A stretch of 64,000 bases of DNA from an uncultured Oligella sp. (GCA_947632105.1 CANROD010000002.1:1-64000), one strand, 5' to 3'. Positions 16,473-25,379 are shown, numbered from the stretch's first letter. The notes: generated from the letters alone by a model not told the origin. A program made the numbers and translations.

Positions 16473-18500
16473 ATGAGTTTAAATATTCAATCCATTAAAA
16501 ATTGCTCAAAGCAAAGCCGAGATATTTTAGAGTCCCTTAGTGAGGAGCAGTTAGTTGCAGCTTCAAGTGACGCTTTGTCGACGCTTGTTTTGGCGGGTGC
16601 TGGTACGGGTAAAACCAGAACCTTAATTGGTCGCTTAGCGTATTTAAAGCAACTAGCAAGCTTTCCGTCATCACGAGTTTTAATGTTAGCTTTTGCTCGC
16701 AAAGCAGCGATAGAGATGCGCGAACGTGTTGATATTTTATTGCCTATGGCGGCTGAGAATATACAGATCAATACATTTCATAGTCTCGGCTTATTTATTG
16801 TTAGTACTGTTAAGGGCACGCTACCTCAGTTGACTGAATTGAGTGACGCTAGTGTGATGGAGCAATTTATACGTCAAGGCTTCTTTAAGCTTTGTCTAAG
16901 TGAACCGGACTATTTAGTGGCTTATTATAAGTGGCTAAGTGTATCAACTATGACCTCAGTAGTGACAGCGACTCACCATGAGTTTTTCCGTAGTTTAAAT
17001 GATGAGTATGTCCAAAACCGTGCAGAGTTAGTTTGCGCTAATTTGTTGTATCAATTGAAAATTGATTATTTATATAAGGTGCATTACCCTAAAGCACATC
17101 GGTGGAGTAAGTCTAAATCATACCAACCATGCTTTTATTTACCACGTCAGGATATTTATCTGGAGATTTATGATTCTGCTGACCGAGTATTATCTGAGGA
17201 ACAGCTTGAATATCGACAAAAGTCTTTGCTGATTCATGAGCAGCACGAAACAAAATGTATAGAGCTATTTTGGGATAGTGATATTGAGAGCTTTTACCAG
17301 CAATCATGTGAGTTATTCAGTAGTTTCCAATGTGCTAACGATGTTAGGACTAAACGTCTTAGGTTGGGCCGTTCTGGTTATCATTGTGAGTTATTTGTAG
17401 AGCAACTTTGTCGTTGGCTATCATTGTCCATGTATGAGCTATCCTGGCCAGATTTAGAGCCCCTGTTGGGATTAGAGGGGAGGTTGCTCAATGTGTTGTT
17501 AGAACCTATATGGAGTCTTTATCAGAAGCACTTACTTAAGTCTGACCGTATTAATTTTGAACAGATGATCATTTTAGCAACAGAATATCTTCGTTCCGGT
17601 CAGTTTAAGGTTCCGTGGGATGAAGTGATGATTGATGAGTTTCAGGATATTTCTTCTCATCGTGCGGCTTTAATTCAGGCGATGAGGTATCAACGACCAA
17701 ATATTCGGCTTTTTTGTGTGGGTGATGACTGGCAGGCTATTTATCGATTTGCGGGCTCAGACTTGCGTTTCACTACGGAGTTTGAGGAGTTTTTTGGTGA
17801 GGTTAAGCGTTATGCTTTAAGTCATACCTTTAGATTTGGCGAGGTGTTAAGTGCGGAGTCTAGTCGCTTTGTATTAGCAAACAGTAGGCAATCCAAAAAG
17901 TCTTTATATGGCTATCAAGGGCATAATAATCCATTAGTTTTATGTCCCTTAGAGCAGATTAAGAAAAAAAAATGGCTTGCCAGTGTATTGGAAGTGATCC
18001 AAAAAGAAACTGCACTATATGCTGAGGATATACAGCAGGATCGAGTTACTGTTTTTATTTTATCGCGCTTTCATCATTTTTTGCTGAATCCTAGTGAGCT
18101 TAAAGCTTATGCCCTTAAATTTCCTGATTTTGATCTTTTACAAGGCACAGTTCATAGTGTTAAGGGTAATGAGGCGGACTATGTACTGTTATTGGAGATG
18201 AATAGTGGAGAGTTTGGTTTCCCTTCCGAAAAGGTTAGTGATAAGTTAGTTGAAAGTTTTTTGCCAATGGCTGAGGACTTTCCTTTTGCTGAGGAGCGGC
18301 GCTTATTTTATGTAGCATTAACAAGAGCGCGAAGACAGGTGTATTTATGTTATAGCGAGACGACAAAGTCAGTCTTTATTGAGGAATTAATTAAGTATCA
18401 TAAGATTCAGTACTTAACTAAGCTGATAGAAAATCAAAAACAAGCTATCGTGCCAAAAAGAAAGCATTGGACTAGACTAAATTATTTTAAATTTAGGTAA
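16473..18500 (+). CDS. UvrD/HelD-like superfamily I DNA helicase
   Basis: ATP-dependent 3'-5' helicase, 675 aa from ATG 16473; the track adds 34 residues read from the preceding terminator. Motifs in order: Q (LSEEQLVAASSD), I (AGAGTGKTRTLI), Ia (ARKAAIEMRERV), Ic (INTFHSLGL), II (DEFQDIS), III (VGDDWQAIYRFAGSD), V (TVHSVKGNEADYV) and VI (EERRLFYVALTRARR). The insert YQPCFYLPRQDIYLEIYDS (~220-240) resembles the nuclease-like YRPDFYLP…IYxE segment of HelD relatives, with the Asp replaced by Cys. It lacks the long N-terminal domain of E. coli HelD. DNA repair is the likely role. Confidence 0.85.
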   Translation: MSLNIQSIKNCSKQSRDILESLSEEQLVAASSDALSTLVLAGAGTGKTRTLIGRLAYLKQLASFPSSRVLMLAFARKAAIEMRERVDILLPMAAENIQINTFHSLGLFIVSTVKGTLPQLTELSDASVMEQFIRQGFFKLCLSEPDYLVAYYKWLSVSTMTSVVTATHHEFFRSLNDEYVQNRAELVCANLLYQLKIDYLYKVHYPKAHRWSKSKSYQPCFYLPRQDIYLEIYDSADRVLSEEQLEYRQKSLLIHEQHETKCIELFWDSDIESFYQQSCELFSSFQCANDVRTKRLRLGRSGYHCELFVEQLCRWLSLSMYELSWPDLEPLLGLEGRLLNVLLEPIWSLYQKHLLKSDRINFEQMIILATEYLRSGQFKVPWDEVMIDEFQDISSHRAALIQAMRYQRPNIRLFCVGDDWQAIYRFAGSDLRFTTEFEEFFGEVKRYALSHTFRFGEVLSAESSRFVLANSRQSKKSLYGYQGHNNPLVLCPLEQIKKKKWLASVLEVIQKETALYAEDIQQDRVTVFILSRFHHFLLNPSELKAYALKFPDFDLLQGTVHSVKGNEADYVLLLEMNSGEFGFPSEKVSDKLVESFLPMAEDFPFAEERRLFYVALTRARRQVYLCYSETTKSVFIEELIKYHKIQYLTKLIENQKQAIVPKRKHWTRLNYFKFR

Positions 18501-18566
18501 AATAAAAGACTTATCTTATTCACCGATGGGTGGATAAATTGTCTATTATAAAATTGTCTGACATTT

Positions 18567-19526
18567 ATGCGTTTTTTTGTTTATTTTTTTGTGTTTTTAT
18601 ATTTTGCGCAAACGTATGATAGTTTTTGGATCGGTTTGTTGGCAGCCATTGCGACTTCTTATTTGTGGCGATATATTAAGCGTCGTAATCAGCAGGTTAG
18701 CTCTCAAGATAAACAGTCTTGGGGTGAGTCTAGTTGGGGTAAAACACGTCAAAGCCGTGCTCATTATGATTTTGCTAAGGGGCATATACGATCGGCTATT
18801 TCTCCTAATGAGGTTTTTACGCCAATTTCATTTTATGTGGCGGCACTATTTTTATGTTTGGGTCGTATAGCTAAAGCTAAAGGTGTAGTAAAAGATAGAG
18901 ATATTGATTTGGCGAATGGAGTAATGAATCAGCTGCGCTTGCCTGAGGCTTTGCGTGTTGAAGCCAGAAAGTATTTTAATCAAGGTAAAGCGGCTGATTT
19001 TTCTATCTCTATTTTAGTTATTGAATTAAAAAAGCAGTTTATTGCTTTCCCAAATTTTCAGCGCATGTTTTTTGATATTTGTTTAGGTGCAGCTATTTTA
19101 GATGGGCGTATCATTGCGTCTGAAAAAGAGATTATTCAAGAGCTATTCACCTTGACCGGTGCGAGGAAGGAGTCTTTCGAGAGTTTTATTGCTCAGTTTG
19201 AACAAAGTAGTAGTTCTAGCGATAGTCATCGGGGGAGTCAACAAAATCACTCTTATCGAAGTGCTTCAGGCCGTCGAGACGGTAGTGGTTGGGGTAGAGC
19301 AACTAAATCTAAGTTAGCGGAGTCTTTGGCTACCTTAGGAGTTACCGAAGATGTTAAACAGGATGAGTTAAAGCAAGTTTATCGAAAGCTTATCAATCAA
19401 TATCATCCCGATAAGTTAGCAGGTCAAAATTTGCCGGAGGGCCTGATTGAAATGGCTAATGAAAAAACACAAGAAATTATTAGTGCTTATAATTACATTA
19501 ATGAGCACAAGGGTTGGTCTCGCTAG
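18567..19526 (+). CDS. djlA: DjlA-like membrane-anchored J-domain co-chaperone
   Basis: 319 aa. One N-terminal transmembrane segment (FFVYFFVFLYFAQTYDSFWIGLLAAIATSYLW) is followed by a TerB-like helical domain (~80-210: FQRMFFDICLGAAILDGRIIASEKEII). A Ser/Gly/Arg-rich linker leads to a C-terminal J domain (~255-319) with the DnaK-stimulating HPD in YRKLINQYHPDKL. This architecture is diagnostic of DjlA, which stimulates DnaK at the inner membrane and influences envelope stress signalling. The gene is single, in line with the upstream helicase. Confidence 0.85.
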   Translation: MRFFVYFFVFLYFAQTYDSFWIGLLAAIATSYLWRYIKRRNQQVSSQDKQSWGESSWGKTRQSRAHYDFAKGHIRSAISPNEVFTPISFYVAALFLCLGRIAKAKGVVKDRDIDLANGVMNQLRLPEALRVEARKYFNQGKAADFSISILVIELKKQFIAFPNFQRMFFDICLGAAILDGRIIASEKEIIQELFTLTGARKESFESFIAQFEQSSSSSDSHRGSQQNHSYRSASGRRDGSGWGRATKSKLAESLATLGVTEDVKQDELKQVYRKLINQYHPDKLAGQNLPEGLIEMANEKTQEIISAYNYINEHKGWSR

Positions 19527-19535
19527 GTGCTGTTC

Positions 19536-19573
19536 GCTATTAGAATTTAGTGTTTATACTAAGCTCTAATAGC
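19536..19573. terminator. Hairpin between convergent genes
   Basis: A 9-bp perfect outer stem (GCTATTAGA / TCTAATAGC) has an inner TAGT/ACTA stem. The T-tail is weak on both sides. It is probably a shared terminator for djlA and the minus-strand 115-aa gene. Confidence 0.45.
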
Positions 19574-19580
19574 AAATTTG

Positions 19581-19928
19581 TTAGTGGTTACTATAAGCGA
19601 GAGACTCTAAAGCGCGTTCAATCACTTCGGTTGAATCACAGAAAAAAATTAAGGTGTCCCCCTCAGTGGCATTACCTAAAATGGTTTCAATCTCATCATT
19701 AATATCAGTGTTTTGAAGTAACTCACTGACGTGAATAGAGCCATTTTCAAAACGCTCCTCAGGTAGTAACTCTGGAATAAGCTCATAATCAGTCGCTGCA
19801 GCGACAAAGCCTAAAAAGACTTGAGTGCCTTCAACGTTGCAGAGTATCTCTATACCAATATTTTCTTTAGACTCGTCATCGACATATTCAAGATAACGAT
19901 TAAAAGTACTAGTTAAGTAGTTTTGCAT
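19581..19928 (-). CDS. Hypothetical acidic cytoplasmic protein
   Basis: 115 aa, strongly acidic, with no signal peptide or membrane segment and predicted mixed alpha/beta structure (GIEILCNVEGTQVFLGFVAAATD … GDTLIFFCDSTEVIERALESLAY). Family not recognised. It begins 9 bases after the stop of a small lipoprotein gene on the same strand, so the two probably form a two-gene operon. Confidence 0.65.
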   Translation of the reverse strand: MQNYLTSTFNRYLEYVDDESKENIGIEILCNVEGTQVFLGFVAAATDYELIPELLPEERFENGSIHVSELLQNTDINDEIETILGNATEGDTLIFFCDSTEVIERALESLAYSNH

Positions 19929-19937
19929 ATGCTGATA

Positions 19938-20084
19938 TTACTCGTTCAAAAGATTGGTCGGTGGTGGGAGATCTTGTGGTTTAGGAGAGGCGGGACCTTG
20001 ATAGCTATCTGGGTGTTGACCGGCGCAAGCAGTTAGAAATGCTGCAGCTGCTAAAATAAAGAGAAGTTGTTTAATTTTACCCAT
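19938..20084 (-). CDS. Small lipoprotein (48 aa), absent from ORF track
   Basis: ATG at 20084 opens a 48-codon frame: MGKIKQLLFILAAAAFLTAC gives a clean lipoprotein signal with lipobox LTAC. A short Pro-rich tail follows (HPDSYQGPASPKPQDLPPP) and the frame ends at TAA 19938. A CGGAG precedes the start. Size and the proline-rich tail after a lipidated Cys recall the small envelope lipoproteins often annotated YifL/LptM, but the GLKGPLY motif is missing, so that name is not supported. It is upstream of, and probably co-transcribed with, the 115-aa gene. Confidence 0.6.
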   Translation of the reverse strand: MGKIKQLLFILAAAAFLTACAGQHPDSYQGPASPKPQDLPPPTNLLNE

Positions 20085-20195
20085 GCACTATACTCCGAAA
20101 GTAGGTCTATTATCTATTAATTGTTAATTAATCAAGATGACTGGTTATTGTAGTGTACTTTTTTATTTATTGCAGTGATGGACTGCTTTGGTACG

Positions 20196-21257
20196 ATGCG
20201 AAAAATTATTCACATTGATATGGACGCGTTTTATGTCTCAGTTGAATTGCAAGATAGACCTGAGCTAAAGGGTCTACCTGTGATAGTTGCTTGGGAAGGA
20301 GAGCGCTCAGTCGTTTGTGCGGCCTCTTATGAAGTGAGGGAGTATGGCGTTCATTCCGCCATGTCAGTGGCTAAGGCTAAACAATTATGTCCATCAGCAC
20401 TTTATTTGGTACCAAACTTCGAAAAGTATCGCACGGTATCAACACACGTGCATAAGATTTTTAAAAAGTATACGGATCAGATTGAACCTCTATCATTAGA
20501 CGAGGCCTATTTAGATGTGACAGATAATAAGCTGAACATACCTATAGCGACAGAGGTTGCACAATTAATTCGTCAAGAGATTTTTCAAGTGACTGGATTG
20601 ACAGCATCGGCTGGTGTGGCGCCTAATAAATTTTTAGCAAAAATTGCTTCAGACTGGAATAAACCGAATGGTATCAAGGTCGTTTCTCCTCAAAAAATGA
20701 TGGAGTTCTTGTTGCCATTGCCTGTACAGAAAATTCCTGGTGTGGGTAAGGTGACTTTGACTAAACTACACCAGTTAAAGGTGTTTACAGTCAGTGATTT
20801 ATCGACTTTAAGCCTAGGAGAGTTGACCCATCATTTTGGTAGTTATGGCTATCGACTTTATCAATTAGCAAAGGGTGTGGATAAGAGACCGGTTAAACCG
20901 AATCGTGAACCTAAGCAGATTTCCTCTGAAAATACCTTTATGCGTGACTTGACGATAAGAGAGGTTGCAGAAGCTTTGCCAATTTTGGCTGAAAAAGTGG
21001 CTTCCTCAGCGCAGCGGAAAGGGCAATTTGGTTGCTGTGTGACCTTGCGCTTAAAAACAGCGGATTTTAGGGTGATGACGCGCTCAATTACATTGTCACA
21101 TGTATTACATGAATCGGATGAGATTTTGAAGCAGGCAGAGAGTTTATTGGAGCAGCTGAGTACCACTGAGAAGTCACAGCTTTATCGCTTAGCAGGTATT
21201 GGCATTAGCCAGTTTTTAAGCAAAGAAGCTGTCGACTCTCAGTTAAACTTGTTTTGA
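20196..21257 (+). CDS. dinB: DNA polymerase IV
   Basis: Y-family translesion polymerase, 353 aa from ATG 20196. MRKIIHIDMDAFYVSVE aligns with the family N-terminus, so the track's GTG at 20175 is less likely. Catalytic carboxylates are in HIDMDAFY and SLDEAYLDV. The thumb helix-hairpin-helix is KIPGVGKVTLTKLHQL, and the little-finger region ends with IGISQF. The extreme C-terminus SQLNLF fits a beta-clamp-binding motif (QLxLF). No CTGT-N8-ACAG LexA box is visible upstream. Its stop is 2 bases from the convergent yqeY stop. Confidence 0.93.
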   Translation: MRKIIHIDMDAFYVSVELQDRPELKGLPVIVAWEGERSVVCAASYEVREYGVHSAMSVAKAKQLCPSALYLVPNFEKYRTVSTHVHKIFKKYTDQIEPLSLDEAYLDVTDNKLNIPIATEVAQLIRQEIFQVTGLTASAGVAPNKFLAKIASDWNKPNGIKVVSPQKMMEFLLPLPVQKIPGVGKVTLTKLHQLKVFTVSDLSTLSLGELTHHFGSYGYRLYQLAKGVDKRPVKPNREPKQISSENTFMRDLTIREVAEALPILAEKVASSAQRKGQFGCCVTLRLKTADFRVMTRSITLSHVLHESDEILKQAESLLEQLSTTEKSQLYRLAGIGISQFLSKEAVDSQLNLF

Positions 21258-21259
21258 GT

Positions 21260-21721
21260 TTAAGGCATCAATTTTTCTTTTAGAAGCTTAGAGACTTGAG
21301 CCATATCGGCACGACCGGCTAGTTTAGGTTTAACGATACCCATCGCCTTGCCCATGGCTGCACCACCAGTCATTCCGTTAGTGCTTAACTGAGCTAGTAC
21401 CTCATCGATTAAAGCTGATATCTCTTCGGCGCTAGCTTGTTCAGGCATAAACTCAATTAATACATTTATTTCAGCTTGTTCTGCAGCAGCAGTATCAGCA
21501 CGACCTGCACTTTCATAAGCTTGGATAGATTCCTTGCGCTGCTTAATTTGTTTATCGATAATAGCTACTACGTCCTCATCGATAAGTTCGATGCGCTCAT
21601 CAACCTCACGTTGTTTGATCGCTGCTTGCAATAAACGCAATGTGCTTAAACGAGCCGAATCACGAGCTCTCATAGCGTCTTTAGTAGCGTTAGAAATCTT
21701 ATCTTTTAAACTGTCAGACAT
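21260..21721 (-). CDS. yqeY: GatB/YqeY domain-containing protein
   Basis: 153 aa, the normal length for YqeY. This helical protein resembles the tRNA-binding tail of GatB; a role in tRNA-dependent amidation is inferred for the family but not proven. Motifs: MSDSLKDKISNATKDAMRARDSARLSTLRLLQAAIKQREVDE at the start and GGAAMGKAMGIVKPKLAGRADMAQVSKLLKEKL at the end. The usual rpsU-yqeY-dnaG arrangement is not seen here; the gene stands between dinB and a divergent gene. Confidence 0.92.
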   Translation of the reverse strand: MSDSLKDKISNATKDAMRARDSARLSTLRLLQAAIKQREVDERIELIDEDVVAIIDKQIKQRKESIQAYESAGRADTAAAEQAEINVLIEFMPEQASAEEISALIDEVLAQLSTNGMTGGAAMGKAMGIVKPKLAGRADMAQVSKLLKEKLMP

Positions 21722-21817
21722 TGTGTATCCTAAAAATTGAGTTGAATTTTAGCGTAATAACCTTATTATATAGCTGTTATTCCAAAAAATTATCACTACA
21801 GGATAGAAATTAAGTCG

Positions 21818-22483
21818 ATGGCAAAATTTATCATTAACAAAAAGTACCAGCCAAAACAACAGGCTAATATTGCTCAACTTTTTATTGTCTTAGCTCGCTC
21901 AGCTAAAGCAGAGGATATTGAGGCTGCTGATGAAGTGCTAAAGGTGTTGTCAGCTCGATTTCCTCATGCTGTATTGATGACAACCAGTTTATTAGAAGCG
22001 CAACCACTGACCGAGGATTTATCCGAATCAGAGCAGCAGGCATGGTTAAAAGCTGTCCAACCTAGTTGGATTCGCTTTATTCAAGAGCAGCAGAAAGAGT
22101 TTTTAATTGAGCCTGCAGCGACAGCTTTAGTGGGGGTAGGGAGTGTAGGCTCATTGGTGCTAGAGCTGTCTAAGCAGGGTTCCCCCTTGGCTGGTCGCTT
22201 AATGGCTTTTGGTAGCCGTTTTATTAGCCTACCAGAGAAGCCTATTTCATTAGAGCAGACGTTGCATCTTTTTCATGCAGCAAGTGATATGCAGGTTGAT
22301 GCTAAGCATAGTCATATCGCTCAGTTAGCCATTGAAAATATTGATGGTGATTGTACTATCGATCTAGTTCAAGGATTAGATGACTCATTAGACCCAAGCC
22401 TCATTACACAAATGCGTGTGCGTTTAGAAACCTGTATTCCATTACGCATTTTAAGAGAGGTTCAGGCTGTTAACGGTAAATAA
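21818..22483 (+). CDS. YpfH-type alpha/beta-hydrolase fold protein, catalytically degenerate
   Basis: 221 aa. The C-terminal half follows the YpfH carboxylesterase plan: ATALVGVGSVGSLVLEL where family members have the GFSQG nucleophile elbow; RLMAFGSRFISLPEKP; HLFHAASDMQVDAKHSHIAQ (acid region); then IDLVQGLDDSLDPSLI where the catalytic His (GHxID) should be. The Ser lies in V-G-S-V-G rather than G-x-S-x-G, the His is replaced, and the N-terminal HG oxyanion motif (LLFHGxG) reads LFIVLARSA. The fold is probably kept and esterase activity lost. The motif comparison rests on recalled YpfH features, without an alignment. Confidence 0.7.
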   Translation: MAKFIINKKYQPKQQANIAQLFIVLARSAKAEDIEAADEVLKVLSARFPHAVLMTTSLLEAQPLTEDLSESEQQAWLKAVQPSWIRFIQEQQKEFLIEPAATALVGVGSVGSLVLELSKQGSPLAGRLMAFGSRFISLPEKPISLEQTLHLFHAASDMQVDAKHSHIAQLAIENIDGDCTIDLVQGLDDSLDPSLITQMRVRLETCIPLRILREVQAVNGK

Positions 22484-22525
22484 AAGGTAAATAGAAGAGG
22501 GGCGTATTAGGCCATTGGCTTAAAT

Positions 22526-23539
22526 TTAAGTTATAGACTTTTCAGACACTATTTCTTCGGGCTCCAATGGACGTTGTCCTAGTTTTTTGGCGATGACTGC
22601 GCAGACCATTAATTGAAGTTGATGAAAAATCATCAATGGTAAGATAATCGAGCCAATAGGCATGCCGGCAAAAATAACTTGAGCCATGGGTAAGCCACTT
22701 GCCAAACTTTTCTTAGAACCACAAAACAAAATCGTAATTCGATCGGCTAGGTTAAAACCTAGTGCTTTAGCTATGACAAGACTAGCTCCCAGTGCGATGG
22801 TGAGTATCAGTGCACTAACCAAAAATACGGCAATAAGTGCTGATAGAGGAGTATCGCGCCATAGACCCTCATTGACAGCATGTGAAAAGGCTGCGTAAAC
22901 AACCAATAAAATTGAGCCTTGATCCACTATTTTGACAAGAACTTTATTTCTTAATAAGAACTCACCCAAGTAAGGGCGCAGTAAATGACCAATAATAAAA
23001 GGCACGAACAGTTGGAAAATAATTTTAACGACTGACATTAGATTAATACTCGGAATCTGATTGCTAAAGTCAGTCAAGATTAATGCTACTAATAGGGGAG
23101 TGATAAAAATTCCGACCATGCTTGAGGCAGAAGCATTGCAAATAGCAGCTGCTAAATTACCTCTAGCCATTGAGGTAAAGGCAATTGCTGATTGTACAGT
23201 TCCTGGGAGCATGCACAGGTATAAAAATCCTAAATAGAGTGTCGGTGTCATTAGCGGTTCAAGTACTGGGCGCAGTAAGATGCCAATGAGTGGAAAGATA
23301 ATAAATGTAATACAAAAGATGACAAGGTGAATTTTCCAATGCATGATGCCTTGGAAAATAGCTTGTCTGGACAGTCGTGCACCATGTAAGAAAAATAATA
23401 GTGCGATTGCTATTTTACTGAACCAGTCAACTGCAACCTCTCCTTGGCCCTGGGCTGGTAGGAGAGTTGCAAAAACAACAACTAAGGTTAGTAAAATAGT
23501 AAATTGATCAGGAATTAATCGTTTGTAATTAAATTGCAT
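22526..23539 (-). CDS. Bile acid:sodium symporter family protein (YfeH-like, SBF-like)
   Basis: Inner-membrane transporter, 337 aa with about ten hydrophobic helices. The N-terminal FLHGARLSRQAIFQGIMHWKIHL and the later CMLPGTVQSAIAFTSMARGNLAAAICNASASS are hallmark regions of the SBF-like PF13593 group; the crossover region around FCGSKKSLASGLPMAQ is also typical. Substrate unknown; annotation as a bile-acid transporter only reflects family name. Single gene upstream of PhoH on the same strand (in transcription order it follows PhoH). Confidence 0.87.
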   Translation of the reverse strand: MQFNYKRLIPDQFTILLTLVVVFATLLPAQGQGEVAVDWFSKIAIALLFFLHGARLSRQAIFQGIMHWKIHLVIFCITFIIFPLIGILLRPVLEPLMTPTLYLGFLYLCMLPGTVQSAIAFTSMARGNLAAAICNASASSMVGIFITPLLVALILTDFSNQIPSINLMSVVKIIFQLFVPFIIGHLLRPYLGEFLLRNKVLVKIVDQGSILLVVYAAFSHAVNEGLWRDTPLSALIAVFLVSALILTIALGASLVIAKALGFNLADRITILFCGSKKSLASGLPMAQVIFAGMPIGSIILPLMIFHQLQLMVCAVIAKKLGQRPLEPEEIVSEKSIT

Positions 23540-23612
23540 TTTTAGTTTATGTTCAATTAATCTACAGACGACTTGTAATTTAATTTATGGCGTCTGACGT
23601 CTCACTTTAGCC

Positions 23613-25379
23613 TTATAGTACATCAGAAGCGTAGTCAGCAAGTCGCGAACGCTCGCCTTTTTGTAGCGTGACGTGTCCTGAGTGCGGCCAACTTTTGAAT
23701 CTATCCACGACATAGGTTAGTCCCGAGCTGCCTTCGGTGAGATAAGGTGTATCAATTTGAGCTATATTACCTAAACAGATAATTTTGGTGCCAGGTCCTG
23801 CACGAGTGATCAGGGTCTTCATTTGCTTAGGCGTCAGGTTTTGAGCTTCATCAATGATGACAAATTTATTTAAGAAGGTCCTGCCCCGCATAAAGTTTAA
23901 GGAACGAACTTTAATGTGCGAGTTAATCAGCTCTTTACTGGCACTACGTCCCCACTCCTGCAGGTTTTCGTTATTGTTACCTGAATGTAAGAACTCTAGG
24001 TTATCCTCAAGTGCCCCCATCCATGGTTGCATTTTCTCTTCCTCGGTACCTGGTAAGAAACCAATGTCTTCACCAACTGACACAGTGACACGGGTCATGA
24101 TGATCTCTGAATAACGCTTAGTTTCAAGTACTTGAGTTAGGCCTGCTGCTAGGGCTAACAGTGTTTTACCTGTGCCGGCTTGACCCAATAAAGAAACGAA
24201 ATCAACTTCTGGACTCATTAATAGGTTTAGCGCAAAGTTTTGCTCTCTATTGCGAGCTGTCACTCCCCAAACATTGTTCTTTTTGTGAGTGTAGTCACGG
24301 ACAGTTGCCAGTATGGCTGTTTTTCCGGTAATTTCTTTAACTTGGGCAAATAGCGGGGTATCACCCTCTAGATAAACAAATTGATTAACAAGGAAGTTTG
24401 CGCATAGCGGACCCTTTATCTTATAGTAAGTGGTGCCGCCTTGTATCCATGACTCGATATCCTTACCATGACGGAGCCAGAAGTCATCAGGTAGTTGTGT
24501 AACACCATCATAAACTAAGTCGGAGTCTTCTAAGGAGTGATCATTTAAGTAGTCCTCGGAGGCAAGGCCAAGTGCTTTGGCCTTTAAACGCATGTTGATG
24601 TCTTTGGATACTAAAATAACCTCATGGTCCTGCACTGTTTGTTGCAAGGTTTGCACAACATTTAAGATGATATTATCAGGCTTGTCAGCTTCTATTTGTT
24701 GTTGATTTAGTTGTTCGAACTTTTGTGTTTCAAAAAACAATTGTCCAGTCGCTTCTTTGTTGCCAAGACTGTTGAGAGGGATGCCTTGGCTTAAATCCTC
24801 ATGATCATTGACTAGAGAATCAAGTGTGCGGCTTACTTGACGAGCATTGCGTGCGACCTCTGTCAAGCCCTTTTTGTTGTGATCAAGCTCTTCTAGTGCC
24901 ATCATGGGTAAGAAGATATTATGTTCTTGGAAACGGAATAAGCAGGTTGGGTCATGGAGCATCACATTAGTATCTAAAATGAATAGCTTGTGAGCTTCGT
25001 CTGCCTTAGTATTTACAGATTTTCGTTGAGAGGATTTCTTAGCTACAGTATGCACAGCTTTAACAGCTGTTTTGGAGGCTATATTGCTTGCTACTTCGGT
25101 GATTTCTTTTATGGCTATTTTTTTGGCAACAACCTTTTTCTCTTGAGGCTCTTCTTGGTCGGATAATGCCATTGAACTCGCTGTTGTAGTAGATGCCGTT
25201 ATTACTTTAGTGGGTACTACTGCTTCTTCGCTTTGAGTTGAAGATACCTCAGATACCATTTCGTTAACTGCTGTTGTTGCTTTAGCGACAGTTTTGCGGG
25301 CACGGCGAACCTTTGGTGTCGGAATTTCATTCATATCAAGACGAGTTGCCGGCTTAAGGGGAGGTTTAGGAAGAGCCAT
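23613..25379 (-). CDS. PhoH family protein with PIN domain (PhoH2-like)
   Basis: 588 aa. Residues ~1-145 are an Ala/Lys/Val-rich, low-complexity extension, probably disordered. Residues ~150-290 are a PIN domain (KLFILDTNVMLHDP … ALEELDHNKKG … VILVSKDINMRLKA) with the acidic residues for RNase activity. The rest is the PhoH ATPase, with Walker A GQAGTGKTLLALAAG and Walker B FVIIDEAQNL. PIN-PhoH proteins act as RNA helicase/RNases. First gene of a minus-strand cluster oppositely placed to alaC; Betaproteobacteria often keep PhoH - bcp - Mth938 together. Confidence 0.9.
   Translation of the reverse strand: MALPKPPLKPATRLDMNEIPTPKVRRARKTVAKATTAVNEMVSEVSSTQSEEAVVPTKVITASTTTASSMALSDQEEPQEKKVVAKKIAIKEITEVASNIASKTAVKAVHTVAKKSSQRKSVNTKADEAHKLFILDTNVMLHDPTCLFRFQEHNIFLPMMALEELDHNKKGLTEVARNARQVSRTLDSLVNDHEDLSQGIPLNSLGNKEATGQLFFETQKFEQLNQQQIEADKPDNIILNVVQTLQQTVQDHEVILVSKDINMRLKAKALGLASEDYLNDHSLEDSDLVYDGVTQLPDDFWLRHGKDIESWIQGGTTYYKIKGPLCANFLVNQFVYLEGDTPLFAQVKEITGKTAILATVRDYTHKKNNVWGVTARNREQNFALNLLMSPEVDFVSLLGQAGTGKTLLALAAGLTQVLETKRYSEIIMTRVTVSVGEDIGFLPGTEEEKMQPWMGALEDNLEFLHSGNNNENLQEWGRSASKELINSHIKVRSLNFMRGRTFLNKFVIIDEAQNLTPKQMKTLITRAGPGTKIICLGNIAQIDTPYLTEGSSGLTYVVDRFKSWPHSGHVTLQKGERSRLADYASDVL

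Noticed and set aside
20146-20170. Possible LexA box before dinB (CTGG…GTGT region)
   Set aside because: Does not match CTGT-N8-ACAG on either side; too far from the sites seen at lexA and recA.
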